Of a stretch of 64,000 nucleotides of DNA, positions 1-11,000 are shown one piece after another. Source of the stretch: Haloplanus rubicundus (GTDB lineage Archaea; Halobacteriota; Halobacteria; Halobacteriales; Haloferacaceae). The notes beneath the pieces were generated by a model. It was not told where the DNA came from and ran no database searches. It saw only the letters and a list, made by a program, of their open reading frames with translations. Position 1 is the stretch's first letter. Each line of letters starts with the position of its first letter. A program made the translations under genes and the position numbers. The stretch covers positions 124,001 through 188,000 of the forward strand of contig NZ_CP031147.1 in the NCBI RefSeq assembly GCF_003342675.1. Reading direction: 5' to 3'.

Positions 1-2394
1 CAAGACACAGACTCGATTCAGTTCGAACTCGTCGAGGCGCTGGCCAAGCACAATCGCCTGTTTGTCGTCGGCGATGATGATCAGGCCATCTACGAGTGGC
101 GTGGGGCAAACAGCGAAAACATCGGGTCGAAGCTGACTGCCACGTACCAACCGAATTTGATTGATAAGGAGTTGGACCTGAATTTCCGCTCGAAGCAGCC
201 GATACTGAATCTGGCCAACGACGCGATCACAGCGCTGGAGGACCGCCGGAGTGACAAACAACTCACGGCGTTTGGCAAGAAACGCGACGCGACGGACGGA
301 GTGGCCTATATCGATACCTCACCACCGGATGGGGAGGATGCGTTGGATGATGACGAGTATCAGGCGAATCAGATCACGACAGCTATCGCCGGCCTACTGC
401 GTGGGGATTTCGACCCGGTCGAGGAATCGTATGACCTAGAAGATATTGCGATTCTGGTTCGGAAGAACAGGCATGCCGAACCGCTAATCCAGTCGTTCGG
501 TGAAGCGGGGATTCCCTTCGAATTGGTCGGCGATCTCGCAACCGAATCCGTCGGCGTCGAAACCGTGCTCGCGTACTTGCGAGCAATCGCGGCACCGTCA
601 GATGATGTCAGCGTCAGGCGCGTTCTTCTTATGCGATATCGCTTGAGTGAGGCGGATCTTCGACTGTTGGCCGACTCAGCTGATCGGCTTATTGATGCCG
701 TCTTTTCGGCCAATCCGTCCGAGCTGTCGGAACCGGAGCGATTCGTCACGGCCCGTGATCACTTCCATCATTTGTTCTCGCGACGGCATCTGCTCTCGGT
801 GCAGCAACTCTATCACGAACTGTTGCACACGACGGACATCGAGTGGTTCCTGACACACACTGAACGTCGTGAACTCAAAGGACTCGAGGAGTTGATCGCT
901 GAGTACGGTGATGGCACCTCTCAACCCCCGCTTGATGCAGACTTTCTCGACTATCTCGATCACCACGACTCGATTACGGACGTGACGGATTCAGCGCCGA
1001 ACGAGCAAGGTGAGAGCGCGAGTGACGCCGTCTCTATTATGACGATCCACAAGGCGAAAGGGCTGGATTTTCCGGTGGTAGTGATGCCGGAATTGACGGC
1101 AGATCAGTGGGCACCCCGAGCACGTTCGTATGCGGATCTGGTCGAAGCAGTGAATGGGTGTGGCTTCTGGGAAGCTGATCAGATCAAACGCGACCAACAA
1201 GAAGCACGTCGACTACTCCACGTGGGGATCACGCGTGCCGAAGAACAACTGATCCTATGCGGCCATGGTGAGGCCCCTGAGACGCCTGATGAGGGCGTGA
1301 CATTGGACTATATCCAACGGTGGATTGGGGATGGCATTCGCTGGGACGTTTCAGCCAGTTCGTTTCCAGTGTGGGAGCAGATTCAAGAGAGCCTCCCCGC
1401 CTCTGCTCAAGACTGGACCGAACTCGTGAGCGAGGCCTCGCCACGCCAGACGGAGGCCGTCGCGACGTATGACGGGGGGGAGTTAACGTACCAAGCGGCG
1501 GTCGAGACGGTGCTTGATCAGGCTGATCGGCTTCTGAATGGGACGTTATCCGACGGGGAGCCTGCATCGATCAATATTCAATCGGATGCGTTCACGACGA
1601 TTGAGACCCCTTCGATCCGTCGCAGCCACAGTTACACCTCACTCGGCACCGTCGAGGACTGTGCTCGCAAGCATTATCTGGATCACGTGGTGTACGCGCC
1701 GGAGCTGCCGCGGCGGTTGCGACCGTCGGTGGACAGCGATGGCAGTGAGACTGATACCAACGATGCACCGTCTGTCACGGCGACGGATACCGGAGCATCG
1801 AACCGGGAGATTGGGGTACTCTTCCATGAGACGGCGGAAGCAGCGATCGACCGAAACCGAACCGAGCGTTCCGAGTGGCGGGAAATCTGCGAACAACTCG
1901 CCGTTGAGCGCGGGTTAGAGCAGGCACTCGAGGATGCACTCGACTGTGTCGATCGCTTCTTCCAGACGCCAGTTGCGGACTGGACCCTTCTCAGTGCCGA
2001 ACACTCCTTTGGGATCGAGATCGAGGACTACTATGTCGTAGGGGAAATCGACTGTCTCGCCCGACGACCCGACGGTGAACTGGTCGTCCTAGACTACAAG
2101 GCGACCGAGTCAGCGAAAGGTGAAACGAATCGGCAGCTCCCGCTGTACATCCTAGCCTGCGAGGAGTTGTTCGAGGAGTCGATCACGACTGCCGGCTACG
2201 TTTATGTTGGCGATGTGGGGCCCGATATCGATCTTCGAACGTACGACGATGACCGTCTCGAGGATGCGAGAACGCGGATTCTCGGTGGTCTCCAGAAAGC
2301 GAATACGAGCTCTTATGCGGACTATACCACTGGCGAGCACTGCAAGTGGTGTCCGCATAACGAACTCCCGTGTAGCGGGTTGCATGGCGAGTAG
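1..2394 (+). CDS. UvrD/RecB-like DNA helicase-nuclease with Fe-S cysteines (5' partial)
   Basis: The reading frame is open from base 1, so the start lies outside the window. It opens just after SF1 motif II and shows motif III (VGDDDQAIYEWRGA, residues 24-37 counted from base 1), motif IV (LDLNFRSKQP), motif V (TIHKAKGLDFP, about 347) and motif VI (LLHVGITRAEEQL, about 405). The C-terminal third is a RecB/Cas4-type PD-(D/E)XK nuclease: FHETAEAA (about 608), GEIDCLARR and VVLDYKATE (about 680-705). A cysteine near 554 plus CKWCPHNELPC (781-791) is the C...CX2CX6C layout of the AddB/Cas4 4Fe-4S cluster. Known role of the family: ATP-driven unwinding with ssDNA cleavage in repair or defence. The stop is TAG at 2392. 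Missing N-terminal motifs I and Ia cannot be judged. Confidence 0.9.
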   Translation, partial: QDTDSIQFELVEALAKHNRLFVVGDDDQAIYEWRGANSENIGSKLTATYQPNLIDKELDLNFRSKQPILNLANDAITALEDRRSDKQLTAFGKKRDATDGVAYIDTSPPDGEDALDDDEYQANQITTAIAGLLRGDFDPVEESYDLEDIAILVRKNRHAEPLIQSFGEAGIPFELVGDLATESVGVETVLAYLRAIAAPSDDVSVRRVLLMRYRLSEADLRLLADSADRLIDAVFSANPSELSEPERFVTARDHFHHLFSRRHLLSVQQLYHELLHTTDIEWFLTHTERRELKGLEELIAEYGDGTSQPPLDADFLDYLDHHDSITDVTDSAPNEQGESASDAVSIMTIHKAKGLDFPVVVMPELTADQWAPRARSYADLVEAVNGCGFWEADQIKRDQQEARRLLHVGITRAEEQLILCGHGEAPETPDEGVTLDYIQRWIGDGIRWDVSASSFPVWEQIQESLPASAQDWTELVSEASPRQTEAVATYDGGELTYQAAVETVLDQADRLLNGTLSDGEPASINIQSDAFTTIETPSIRRSHSYTSLGTVEDCARKHYLDHVVYAPELPRRLRPSVDSDGSETDTNDAPSVTATDTGASNREIGVLFHETAEAAIDRNRTERSEWREICEQLAVERGLEQALEDALDCVDRFFQTPVADWTLLSAEHSFGIEIEDYYVVGEIDCLARRPDGELVVLDYKATESAKGETNRQLPLYILACEELFEESITTAGYVYVGDVGPDIDLRTYDDDRLEDARTRILGGLQKANTSSYADYTTGEHCKWCPHNELPCSGLHGE

Positions 2395-2574
2395 TTGATC
2401 GCGGGTCTAAGCTAGAATCGCAATTCGAGAACAAAGCCCACAATTAGTGGGAGACGTGAAGGGCACAGCAAATGCTGAAAAATAGATTTATTCGGCTCGA
2501 AACCCTCGATCGAAGATATGCTTCAGTGGCGGTGCTGAATAAACAGTGCGCACATACGGCAAATATAGTCAGGA

Positions 2575-2988
2575 TTAGTAGTGTTCTTGATACTCTTGCC
2601 ACCAGATGTCGTTTATTTCGTCATAGCTTGCCTGCTCCAAATGAAGCTCAATAAAGCTTTTCAGCGAATGCATTGTCCCCTCTACTTTGACAATACCCCA
2701 GTCCCAACTTCCCCAGCTTGACTCCCACCCACGAGAGGAGAACTGCTCACCATTAAAATAGAACTCGCGCTTCTCTTCAAGCTCTTGATCTTTGACCCTC
2801 AATTTCCAATCCATTCTCCTATCACCGGCCCACATCCGAACTAAACCTATATATTCGCCGTTCTCGATTTTCTTTCCGAAAATCCCACTTTCCACTTCAC
2901 TACCTCCCGGAACGAAGTTCATTATACTCCCTCCTGGAATGAATTCTGTCGAGATCTCGGATTCCGAGTAGTACTCTAAATCTTCCAT
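2575..2988 (-). CDS. Hypothetical acidic protein, 137 aa
   Basis: Open frame of 137 codons rich in Glu, Trp and Tyr, with no family I recognise. It starts MEDLEYYSESEI and contains two PGGS segments near residues 18 and 28, followed by a Trp-rich stretch (WESSWGSWDWG, about 87-97). No signal peptide or membrane segment. It stands alone between the helicase-nuclease gene and the next plus-strand gene, with an AT-rich upstream region. Composition is lower in GC than its neighbours, consistent with recent acquisition. Function unknown. Confidence 0.55.
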   Translation of the reverse strand: MEDLEYYSESEISTEFIPGGSIMNFVPGGSEVESGIFGKKIENGEYIGLVRMWAGDRRMDWKLRVKDQELEEKREFYFNGEQFSSRGWESSWGSWDWGIVKVEGTMHSLKSFIELHLEQASYDEINDIWWQEYQEHY

Positions 2989-3265
2989 TTCAGTAAATTA
3001 ATAGTCAGAATGCATTGATAATACTTCCCATCGGCATAATTTATAGCTCTATTGATATGTATACTTAACGAGTGGCTTCTGACTTATTGGGTATACGCCG
3101 ATCAATATGGCGTCGGTGTACGGACTCTGCTCAACACATCCTCTGTATCGGTTGCGCCAGTTCTGTCAAATATATCCTATAAAAAGGGGTAGGTAGAAGG
3201 CATCTCTGGGCTTCTTATTTTGAATCACCCCGAAGTATTTGTGTGAGTATAATCAACAAAACGAT

Positions 3266-3610
3266 ATGAATGAGCGGCGGCGGAAAGACAAAGCGCATGA
3301 TGTCGGAGACTCAATGCCGGGGACAGTTGGTGACAGTCAAGGGACAATTCATGACCGGCGAGGTGGGCCGTCATTTGACCCAGACGATGACGTGATTGTG
3401 CCTAGTGAGAGTAACAACCAGTCCAATAAGCAGCATGAAGACGGCCATAGCTCGAATCTGAACGCCCGTAACGAGGAGAACAAGGGCCAAACTAAGCGAA
3501 TGAAATACGCGAAAAAGTATGGTAATTCGTGGCCCGAGGACCGCCAACGGCGATTCCTACGTGAGCATGATGTGTCGGCAACAGAGATGGGCTGGAAGCT
3601 CACCGAATAA
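3266..3610 (+). CDS. Hypothetical low-complexity hydrophilic protein
   Basis: Start chosen at ATG 3266 (MNERRRKDK); an upstream GTG at 3239 is possible. The product is about 114 aa, highly hydrophilic, rich in Asp, Asn, Gln, Arg, and without hydrophobic core until the last third, which reads MKYAKKYGNSWPEDRQRRFL. It is probably disordered over residues 1-80. It lies 100 bp before the UPF1-like helicase gene in the same direction. No family recognised; the coding call rests mainly on the open frame and acidic/polar composition. Confidence 0.4.
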   Translation: MNERRRKDKAHDVGDSMPGTVGDSQGTIHDRRGGPSFDPDDDVIVPSESNNQSNKQHEDGHSSNLNARNEENKGQTKRMKYAKKYGNSWPEDRQRRFLREHDVSATEMGWKLTE

Positions 3611-3709
3611 GCACGATACTAGTGGAACTCCTATTCAACAGTCGCCGTTTGCACTGCTTGAGTGATTACTCCGTGCTGGCGACTGATGCAACGCTTCACG
3701 ATCCCATTC

Positions 3710-5941
3710 ATGAAAGATAACCCATTCAAAAACTGGTCCCGTGACGACGGACGGCTTCTGAGTACCTCTTTCGCACATGATCATTATTCGTCGGTTTCTG
3801 TCGCCGAAGCCTACGATCATGCTGTTGAGACAGCCGATCTTGAAGCCACCTCAAGAGGAACGTACGTACTCCCACTGTTTGAACCAGATGTGCCTGAGCC
3901 GACTCATGAGTACGTTTTTTACGATCATGAGACACAAGAGGTGAAATACTACGACACTGAAAAGCGCCGGATTAACTGGCTGTCGCCAGATGAAGTCGCG
4001 ACGATACGGCTCGGCCAAAGACTCCGCTGGTGGCACCCTGATCAAAGACAGCAGCTTGAGACGCTTGACGACGATCAGGTGCCTCCAGAAACGGTTGTTC
4101 CTGTTACCACGCTTAGTGACCGAGAGACATCCGAATTCTTTGATGAAATGCGAGAGCTGGTCAAAGAAGAGCGGAGGGCGGATAAGAAGAAAAATCAAGA
4201 GCGATATGACGAGCTGGGCCTTGAGACAGCTCTGCGTCGGGAACTGATGGCAGGTCCACTTATTCCGATCGGCACAGCCCGCTATGAAGACGGTCAAGCG
4301 TACAAGTTTCAACTCTCAGCCGAAGAAGATGCTGACAATGAAACGGAACCCAACCTCCGCGATGATGCCGGTGTCTTCACCGACAATCAGTATATCGCAG
4401 CGGTACGTGGACACAAGAGTCAAACCTCGACCGAAATGGAAGCAGTCTACGTCGGAGATACAGAAGTATGGCTCCGTCCAGTAAATACAACAATTTCAAC
4501 GAATTCATCTCGTCATAACGCACTTACTGACGACGAAGCAACGGTATGGCTCCACGATCTGCTCAACCCCCTCCCGTATGACCGTCGAATAGACGCAATC
4601 AGAGAGGTAAAAAATAGTCGACAAAAGCAGCAGCTGCTCAGCGGGGACAGAAATGTTACCTTCGAATCAAACAAGTATGCCGTCCCAGAGCCAGCGATTA
4701 CGCTCAACGACTCGCAAAAGAAGGCTCTCGTCTGGGCCAAGGCTGCGAACGATTGTCTCTGTATTCATGGTCCACCAGGGACTGGAAAGACACGTACTCT
4801 AACGGCCTATATTCGGGATCTCGTCGCTCGGGACAATCGAGTGTTAGTCACTGCTCACTCAAACCAGGCCGTCGACAACCTTCTTGTCGGAGATAGTACT
4901 GTCGACGAACCCGAAAAGGCGACACTCCACGCGATGGCTCAAGACGACGATACTGACCTCAGCATTGCACGTTCTGGAAATAACTCTGAAAATCAGGTCG
5001 TCAGGAGTTATTACCAAGGTGTCTCACCGGGAGAAGCAGATATCGTTGCAGCAACCACCAGTGGGGCCGCAAATTTCTCATCCGACAACTTCGATGTTGG
5101 CATAATTGATGAGGCGACGCAGGCTAGTCGCGCTGCGACTGCTATCGCGTTCAGCGTTTCTGAGAAACTTATCCTTGCTGGGGACCACAAGCAACTCCCC
5201 CCATTCGCGGCGTCTGATGATAAGCTCGGTGACGAACAGCGACTTTCACTATTTGAGACATTAATGAACCGGTATGGCGACGATATCGCAGTCATGCTGC
5301 AGACCCAATACCGGATGAACGAAACCATCGCATCCTTTCCTAACCGAGCCTTCTATGACGAGAAATTGAAAACGGCAGATCAAAATCAAGACTGGACTGT
5401 TGATGGCCTCTCCCCCTTGATGGGGATCCACATCAAAGGATCTGAGCAGAAGCGAGCGGCAAGCCACTCTTATTATAATCCTGACGAAGCGGAGGCTGCC
5501 GCGAAGCAGGTGAAGTTACTCACTAACAGTGATCTTTCGCCAAGCGATATCGGGGTGATTGCAGCGTATAGGGGGCAAGTCAAAGAAATCAAACAGCAGC
5601 TTCGACAACTGGACATTCCGCGTGCTCATCAAGTATCGGTGGATACGGTTGATGCTTTCCAAGGGAGCGAGCGTGAGGCAATTATCGTCTCGTTAGTTCG
5701 AAGCAATAGTAGGGGAGCAAGTGGATTCCTGACGATGCCTGATGAGGGCCCTCGGCGACTCAACGTCGCACTCACTCGTAGCCGCAAGCGCTTGGTCATC
5801 ATCGGGGATTGGGATACACTCAGTGAATACGCGGCTCATCGTGATCATGACGAGAGTTGTAGTGAATTATATGCCGAATTAGAAGGCTTCATTCGGGAGA
5901 TCGACAAAATGCTTGATGTAGAGGCACAATCAGCCCAGTAA
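3710..5941 (+). CDS. UPF1/DNA2-type SF1 helicase
   Basis: A 743-aa superfamily 1B helicase. The ATG at 3710 (MKDNPFKNW) is preferred; in-frame GTG 3662 and ATG 3686 also exist. Residues 1-330 form a poorly conserved N-terminal region. Then follow Walker A (HGPPGTGKT, about 352), motif II (IIDEATQAS, about 465), motif III (GDHKQLPPF, about 490), motif IV (QTQYRMNE, about 531), motif V (VDAFQGSERE, about 645) and motif VI (LNVALTRSRKRL, about 684). The family unwinds RNA or DNA with ATP. No nuclease domain is visible. It is convergent with the DrmB-like gene 180 bp away; similar helicases are common in defence islands, but a link with the Drm genes is only inferred from position. Confidence 0.88.
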   Translation: MKDNPFKNWSRDDGRLLSTSFAHDHYSSVSVAEAYDHAVETADLEATSRGTYVLPLFEPDVPEPTHEYVFYDHETQEVKYYDTEKRRINWLSPDEVATIRLGQRLRWWHPDQRQQLETLDDDQVPPETVVPVTTLSDRETSEFFDEMRELVKEERRADKKKNQERYDELGLETALRRELMAGPLIPIGTARYEDGQAYKFQLSAEEDADNETEPNLRDDAGVFTDNQYIAAVRGHKSQTSTEMEAVYVGDTEVWLRPVNTTISTNSSRHNALTDDEATVWLHDLLNPLPYDRRIDAIREVKNSRQKQQLLSGDRNVTFESNKYAVPEPAITLNDSQKKALVWAKAANDCLCIHGPPGTGKTRTLTAYIRDLVARDNRVLVTAHSNQAVDNLLVGDSTVDEPEKATLHAMAQDDDTDLSIARSGNNSENQVVRSYYQGVSPGEADIVAATTSGAANFSSDNFDVGIIDEATQASRAATAIAFSVSEKLILAGDHKQLPPFAASDDKLGDEQRLSLFETLMNRYGDDIAVMLQTQYRMNETIASFPNRAFYDEKLKTADQNQDWTVDGLSPLMGIHIKGSEQKRAASHSYYNPDEAEAAAKQVKLLTNSDLSPSDIGVIAAYRGQVKEIKQQLRQLDIPRAHQVSVDTVDAFQGSEREAIIVSLVRSNSRGASGFLTMPDEGPRRLNVALTRSRKRLVIIGDWDTLSEYAAHRDHDESCSELYAELEGFIREIDKMLDVEAQSAQ

Positions 5942-6122
5942 TAGATTATGTTATTCAGGACGGCTATCGTATAGTCACTGGATACGCACATATATTGGAC
6001 TCTTCTGTGCATTCACTTTCTATTCAGCAACTGGTTTGTGCCAACCTCCGAGGGATTCAACAAATCCTGTTATTCCGGTTTGGCCATCTAAGGTATGGCT
6101 TCGTAGAGAGAGAGATTTGACG

Positions 6123-8075
6123 CTAAATTTGGGTGAACCCAACAGTATCGACGCCATCGAAGTGGCCGCCGAAATAGACCGACCGACTGAGATTCCGATT
6201 CGAGTTCTGGCAGGTCACGTTCGACAGGAACAGACAGTCTTCACACGCCGAGTTATGATCCCGACGGCACACCGTGTCGTACGTACAGTAATCGGTTTCC
6301 TCGAGTTGATCGACGACGTCGGGAAAGCGCTCCTCGAAGAGGGTGAAAATCGAGCCCAAGCTGAAGTCCGTATCCGAACGCTTGTAGATGATCACCGACA
6401 TCGTTCGGGGGAGAAGGTGCTCGACAAGGCTATCACGACCGTACCCCGAGAGCGTCCCGATCGACTGGATGACACTATGTGAGAAGGTATGCAGAAGGGA
6501 GTAGACGTGCCGAGAGACAGGATCGGACTCGGGATCGAGCTCTTCGAACCGCGACGGCCGAGCGACATTCGACAGGAACCAACGGTCCAAGTTTTCTATG
6601 TGGTCATCCTCGACGAGGTCATTCTCGACGAGCCAGTCGACCACGGCCTGTTTATCCATCGTGAGCATGACCGCTTCGGCGTCGGTCGTCTGTGCGAAGA
6701 CTTCCGTATCTCCCCACTGCCCACTCGAGAATAGATTCAACAGGGGCGACGGATCGCCCCCCTCCTCACCTTCTGGAGGCTGAGATGTGGTTCCGCCATC
6801 AGTTTCGGCTGTCTCGCCATCCGAATCATCATCTGCCCGGCTGCCAGCAGATTGCTGAGCCCGATGGCCGCCCGGTGACGGTTCGATACGTGAATAGCCG
6901 TACGAGACGGTCGTGATCGGGAAATTCTTGATCAGTCGAACTTCCTCGAGGTTGAGTTGGTCGCGGAGCTCGCAGTACCGCTGTACTGAATCGGCCTCCA
7001 GGTGGGTCTCCGGGCCCTCTTCCGAGGCAAGATCGGCGAACGTGTACGAGGTGATGCGGTCGCCTTCGTCATAGTCTGGATTGACTACCGAGAGGTATTC
7101 GAACAGTTCCTCACTCAATTTGATCTGATCAACGCCCGAAAGACGGTCGGAGAGAAGGTGTTTTGTCTCGTCGCGATGGGCCTGAATATCGACAGTCAGC
7201 CGCTGTTCGGCCATCGTCAGTGCCTCGTCACGGCTCTCGGCTTCACCCGTCTCAATAAGTTCCATGGCCTTGCTGAGCTTCTCCTGTTCACTGGGGCCCG
7301 TATTCCCAGCTCGTTCCAAGAGATAATCGCTGACGATCTGAATCTGGTACTGGTCGTTGCTCACCAGCGTATCCAGATCCTTGCGGACGTTGATGAGCCG
7401 CTCCGTCTGGGGGTAGAACGTCTGTGAGGCGGAATGGGGTAGCAATTTCCGTGCCTGCTGATCGTACTCACACTCGGGGTTGAAACATTTCCCGCTCGGG
7501 CGGAACTCCTGTTTTGCATTACATCCCGCTGCCGTACACACCCAGTAGGCACTCTCGAAGCTCACGCCGGGGTTCCGAAAGGACATGCCAGCGCCACAGT
7601 GTTCAGGGGCGTACATCTCCTGTATTTGACCGCACCGACACACTACCACGAACTGCATCTGGTGATGGTCCCGCAGGCGCTCTCCGCAACGCTCACAATC
7701 GAGGCTACGGGTACCCTTCGAGGAGAAATCGCGAATTTCTTCGGGGCGAAACTGGTTGACGCACCCACAGTTTCCACAGGCAAACGTCCGTGGGAAGACC
7801 TCGAAATTCGCCGCTCCAGGGGTGACGATAGACGCATTTTCCGGGGCGAGGGAGAGCCGGTCCCAGTTCGGCCAATCGATTGCGTGCCGACTGATACGCC
7901 GGAGGATGTACGCATCCGGCAGATCCGAGGCTTTCGACCGGCCGGATTCGTCTCGATCCTCATGAATCCGTGTGACGATACCGCTCAGGTCACTTTCGGC
8001 GTGATTGAACGTGTTATCTGGGAGATAGTCGAAGAGAAATTTCGACTTTTTCCGTTCCATCGTCATGCTAGTCAC
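6123..8075 (-). CDS. drmB: DrmB-like protein (DUF1998), DISARM
   Basis: 650 aa. The C-terminal part (about 500-640) carries the DUF1998 hallmarks: HTFSHSVIQSIGTLSGYG followed by a cysteine cluster (CTYDTVCRRDHNSACEDC). The N-terminal half holds several zinc-binding pairs (CGNCGC, CERCGERL, CRCGQIQ, CNAKQEF...CFNPEC). DUF1998 proteins act next to helicases; in DISARM, DrmA and DrmB form a DNA-binding complex that blocks phage DNA without the methyl mark. The start overlaps the end of the DrmA-like gene by 8 bp, so the two are translationally coupled. It is the last gene of the long minus-strand run. A Gln/Gly/Asp-rich linker near residues 390-440 is probably flexible. Confidence 0.82.
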   Translation of the reverse strand: MTSMTMERKKSKFLFDYLPDNTFNHAESDLSGIVTRIHEDRDESGRSKASDLPDAYILRRISRHAIDWPNWDRLSLAPENASIVTPGAANFEVFPRTFACGNCGCVNQFRPEEIRDFSSKGTRSLDCERCGERLRDHHQMQFVVVCRCGQIQEMYAPEHCGAGMSFRNPGVSFESAYWVCTAAGCNAKQEFRPSGKCFNPECEYDQQARKLLPHSASQTFYPQTERLINVRKDLDTLVSNDQYQIQIVSDYLLERAGNTGPSEQEKLSKAMELIETGEAESRDEALTMAEQRLTVDIQAHRDETKHLLSDRLSGVDQIKLSEELFEYLSVVNPDYDEGDRITSYTFADLASEEGPETHLEADSVQRYCELRDQLNLEEVRLIKNFPITTVSYGYSRIEPSPGGHRAQQSAGSRADDDSDGETAETDGGTTSQPPEGEEGGDPSPLLNLFSSGQWGDTEVFAQTTDAEAVMLTMDKQAVVDWLVENDLVEDDHIENLDRWFLSNVARPSRFEELDPESDPVSRHVYSLLHTFSHSVIQSIGTLSGYGRDSLVEHLLPRTMSVIIYKRSDTDFSLGSIFTLFEERFPDVVDQLEETDYCTYDTVCRRDHNSACEDCLFLSNVTCQNSNRNLSRSVYFGGHFDGVDTVGFTQI

Positions 8076-11000
8076 CTCCGGAGGTTAGTTCGTCGACGAA
8101 GTCCTGATTGTTGTACTGCGGTGTCAGGGATCCCTGATCACCGATATCCCTGAGACTGATCATCGGTTCCTTACCCTCCGGAAATTGCGGATACGACATA
8201 CTCGGTAGATCCTGAATCCAGAATTGCCACACGTTGTTGGTTTTTCGGCGAACTTCATCGTAGAAGTATGGGTTGGTGTAGTGATCGTTCTCCAGCCCGT
8301 ACGCTCGCTCAACTAAGGACTGCAGTCGCTCTTTGGTGAGTTCTCCGTATCGATCGTTCGTCATCAGCTCGTACAGGTGATTGGCCTTCTGGACGTTAGC
8401 GGGCTCCGGACCGTTATCATCGAGTGCCAGCTCGTACTGTCGGTACATTTCGGGTCGGTAGTACTGGATGAGCAGTGAATTGAGGATCCCAGTGAACGTC
8501 CGGTCGATGCCGAATTTCGCCCATCGGTCGATCGGAACCGGCTCTACCGTCCGGTCAAGGTATTCGTGTAGTTTCTCGAAATATCGATAGCGATGATCGT
8601 CGCGTTCTTTTAATGGGTCGAAGACGTCGAGAACGAATCCGACAACCCCGGATTGACGGCCGACACGGCTGCTGGATTGAATGTACTGGAACGTCCGTCG
8701 CGGATAGCCGTAGAACAACATCATATTGAACCGATCAACGTCGATCCCGTGTCCGATAAAGCTCGTCGACGGGACCGTGTCGATTCGCTCGCCGAACGGT
8801 GTCTCGCCGGGATCTTCGAGCTGAGCCAAGAGTTCGGGATTTTCCGTGTCTGCTGTGAGTTGTCGCTCTCTGATCGGGTGTTCATACCCCTCTCGCTTCA
8901 TTTTCCGAACCGCATACTTCGCGATGTTCTCTCGATAGCGATCCTTCCGGCGCTTGTTATTGAAGTAGACGACGCTGGTCTCGTAGAGGTCGAGAATATC
9001 GGCCTTTTCAGCTTCCGACAGCTCATCGATCCCAGCCTGTGCTGCAAGTTCCGCTGCAGGCGTGTCGTATGCATCCCGGATCAGCTGGTGGTAATCGATG
9101 ACGGTATCCAATACAGCGTACAGATGCGAGCGATTGGCCGGGGTGAACCCAAGATACTCGCGCTCGATCGTCTCCGTCAGTTCCCCATAGAACGTCTCGC
9201 CACGAACCGGTCCGTCCGCTGGGAACCGTGTGGCGTCTTTCTGGAACAGGTGTTCGATCTGTCGTTCGTATTCGGCAATCGTCGCTGTCGACGTGAGAAT
9301 TTTGGGCTGCTTACCGTGGATCTCCTCGCATAACGTCTGATACAGGGTCTCGTAATGTGCGGCGAAGGTTCCCAATTCCTCATTAAGCAGGTGGACTTCA
9401 TCGACGAGATGAAGTGTTGGCACCGGATCGTACGCCTCGTCTGGATCGACCTGTTCCAGTTCTTCGGGGTCTCGGTCACAGAGCTGATGTTCGGAGCATT
9501 TCCCCGAGTATCCGTAGCCGTGATCCGGACACCATGTCGTGTAATTGCCGAGGAGATTCGCAAATCGGGGTTGTTGCCCGGTGATTGCGATCTTATCCAG
9601 CGACCCCAGCAGAATCGACGGGACGTACCGATAGATATCTCGATCGATAACGTACAGCGGGAGCCGTCCTAAGCAGTCATCTCCGGTACAGGTGTGGAAG
9701 ACACTGTTTGCTTCGGAATCGTATTCGACGGAGATAGAGCTATGACAGAGCGGGCATGAATCAATCACCTGACAGCGGTCTTCGAGCTGTTCTTGGCTCT
9801 CCTGAAACATCTCGCGGAACGTGTCTCGGTTAGTGCCGATGGAGTTGGGAGTGTCATAACTTCCGGCGAAAAATCCGAGCGAAAACGGCTCACCGGCGCC
9901 GCTCAATCCCAGTTCGGACTCGCTTCTGCGAATCTGTTCCGCATGAAGCATGCTCTCCAAAAATCGACTCTTTTGCTGACGGCTCAGTAGTCGCAACGGG
10001 AATCGAATCCACGCGGTAACTCCCTGGTCTTTGCCTCGGAGCCGATCATAAAAGAGATTGAAAACGATCAGGCCGAGATATGCCTCGGTTTTCCCACCGC
10101 CGGTGGGGAACCACAGTACGTCAGCCAATTCGTCGTAATCTGTCGCTAATTCGGGATGCTCACGCCGCGCGATAGCGGAGAGATTGCTCACGATGAACAC
10201 CAGCTGGAACAGCCGCCAGCCGGGGAACTCGTGTTGCCGGGCGTTGACTTCATTCATCAACTGGAAGGCTCTGAGCGCCTGTGGGTCCTCCTCTAACACC
10301 GTGAGACCGTGTTTGAACCGTTCGATCTCGGTGGCGAAATCCTCAGCGTCCGCATCGAATTCAGCTAACTCGGCTGCATCAAGATCGAGTTCTGCAGCCA
10401 CCTCGGTTCGCCGAGGGCCCGTCCAAGCATCGTGGTATGCCTCCATCCCATCGGCAATATCCCGAAGCACCCCAAGTGTCTCCCCACGGGCCAGTTCCGC
10501 AAACTCCGTGTTGTACTCCGTATTGAACTCGAATTCGTAAACCGGCGCCGTCGGGACAGGCGTTGTTTTGACTGTTTTTGGCGATGTGGTCTTGTCCACA
10601 GTCGTTGAACAGTTCCTCCCCTTTGCCCACATAGTCTGATCGTACCGGTAATCTTCCGGGATCAGTTCGAATGTATACGGCTTGAGCGGTGCTGTGAGGG
10701 TGATCTGGGGATTGAACAAATACCGTTCACCGGGTCCGTCGTTGGGATCCGACGACTCGGCGGTCGGGGGGTGATTCGAGAGGGTCAGCTCAAGCTCGCC
10801 GTCTGACATCGACGCTCTAAATCGGACATCCCAGTCGAGGGCATCCGGACTCAGGCGTTGGAGATCGCTTTTGTGCCCGTCGAATTCGCTTTCCGATAGA
10901 TCTACAAGATCTTCTGCCGAGGATGTCGGCGGGTCGATTGAGTGGTCGACGATCGCGTGTGCTTCAGCGAGAGAAGCAACCTCCTCTCTCAACGTCTTGT

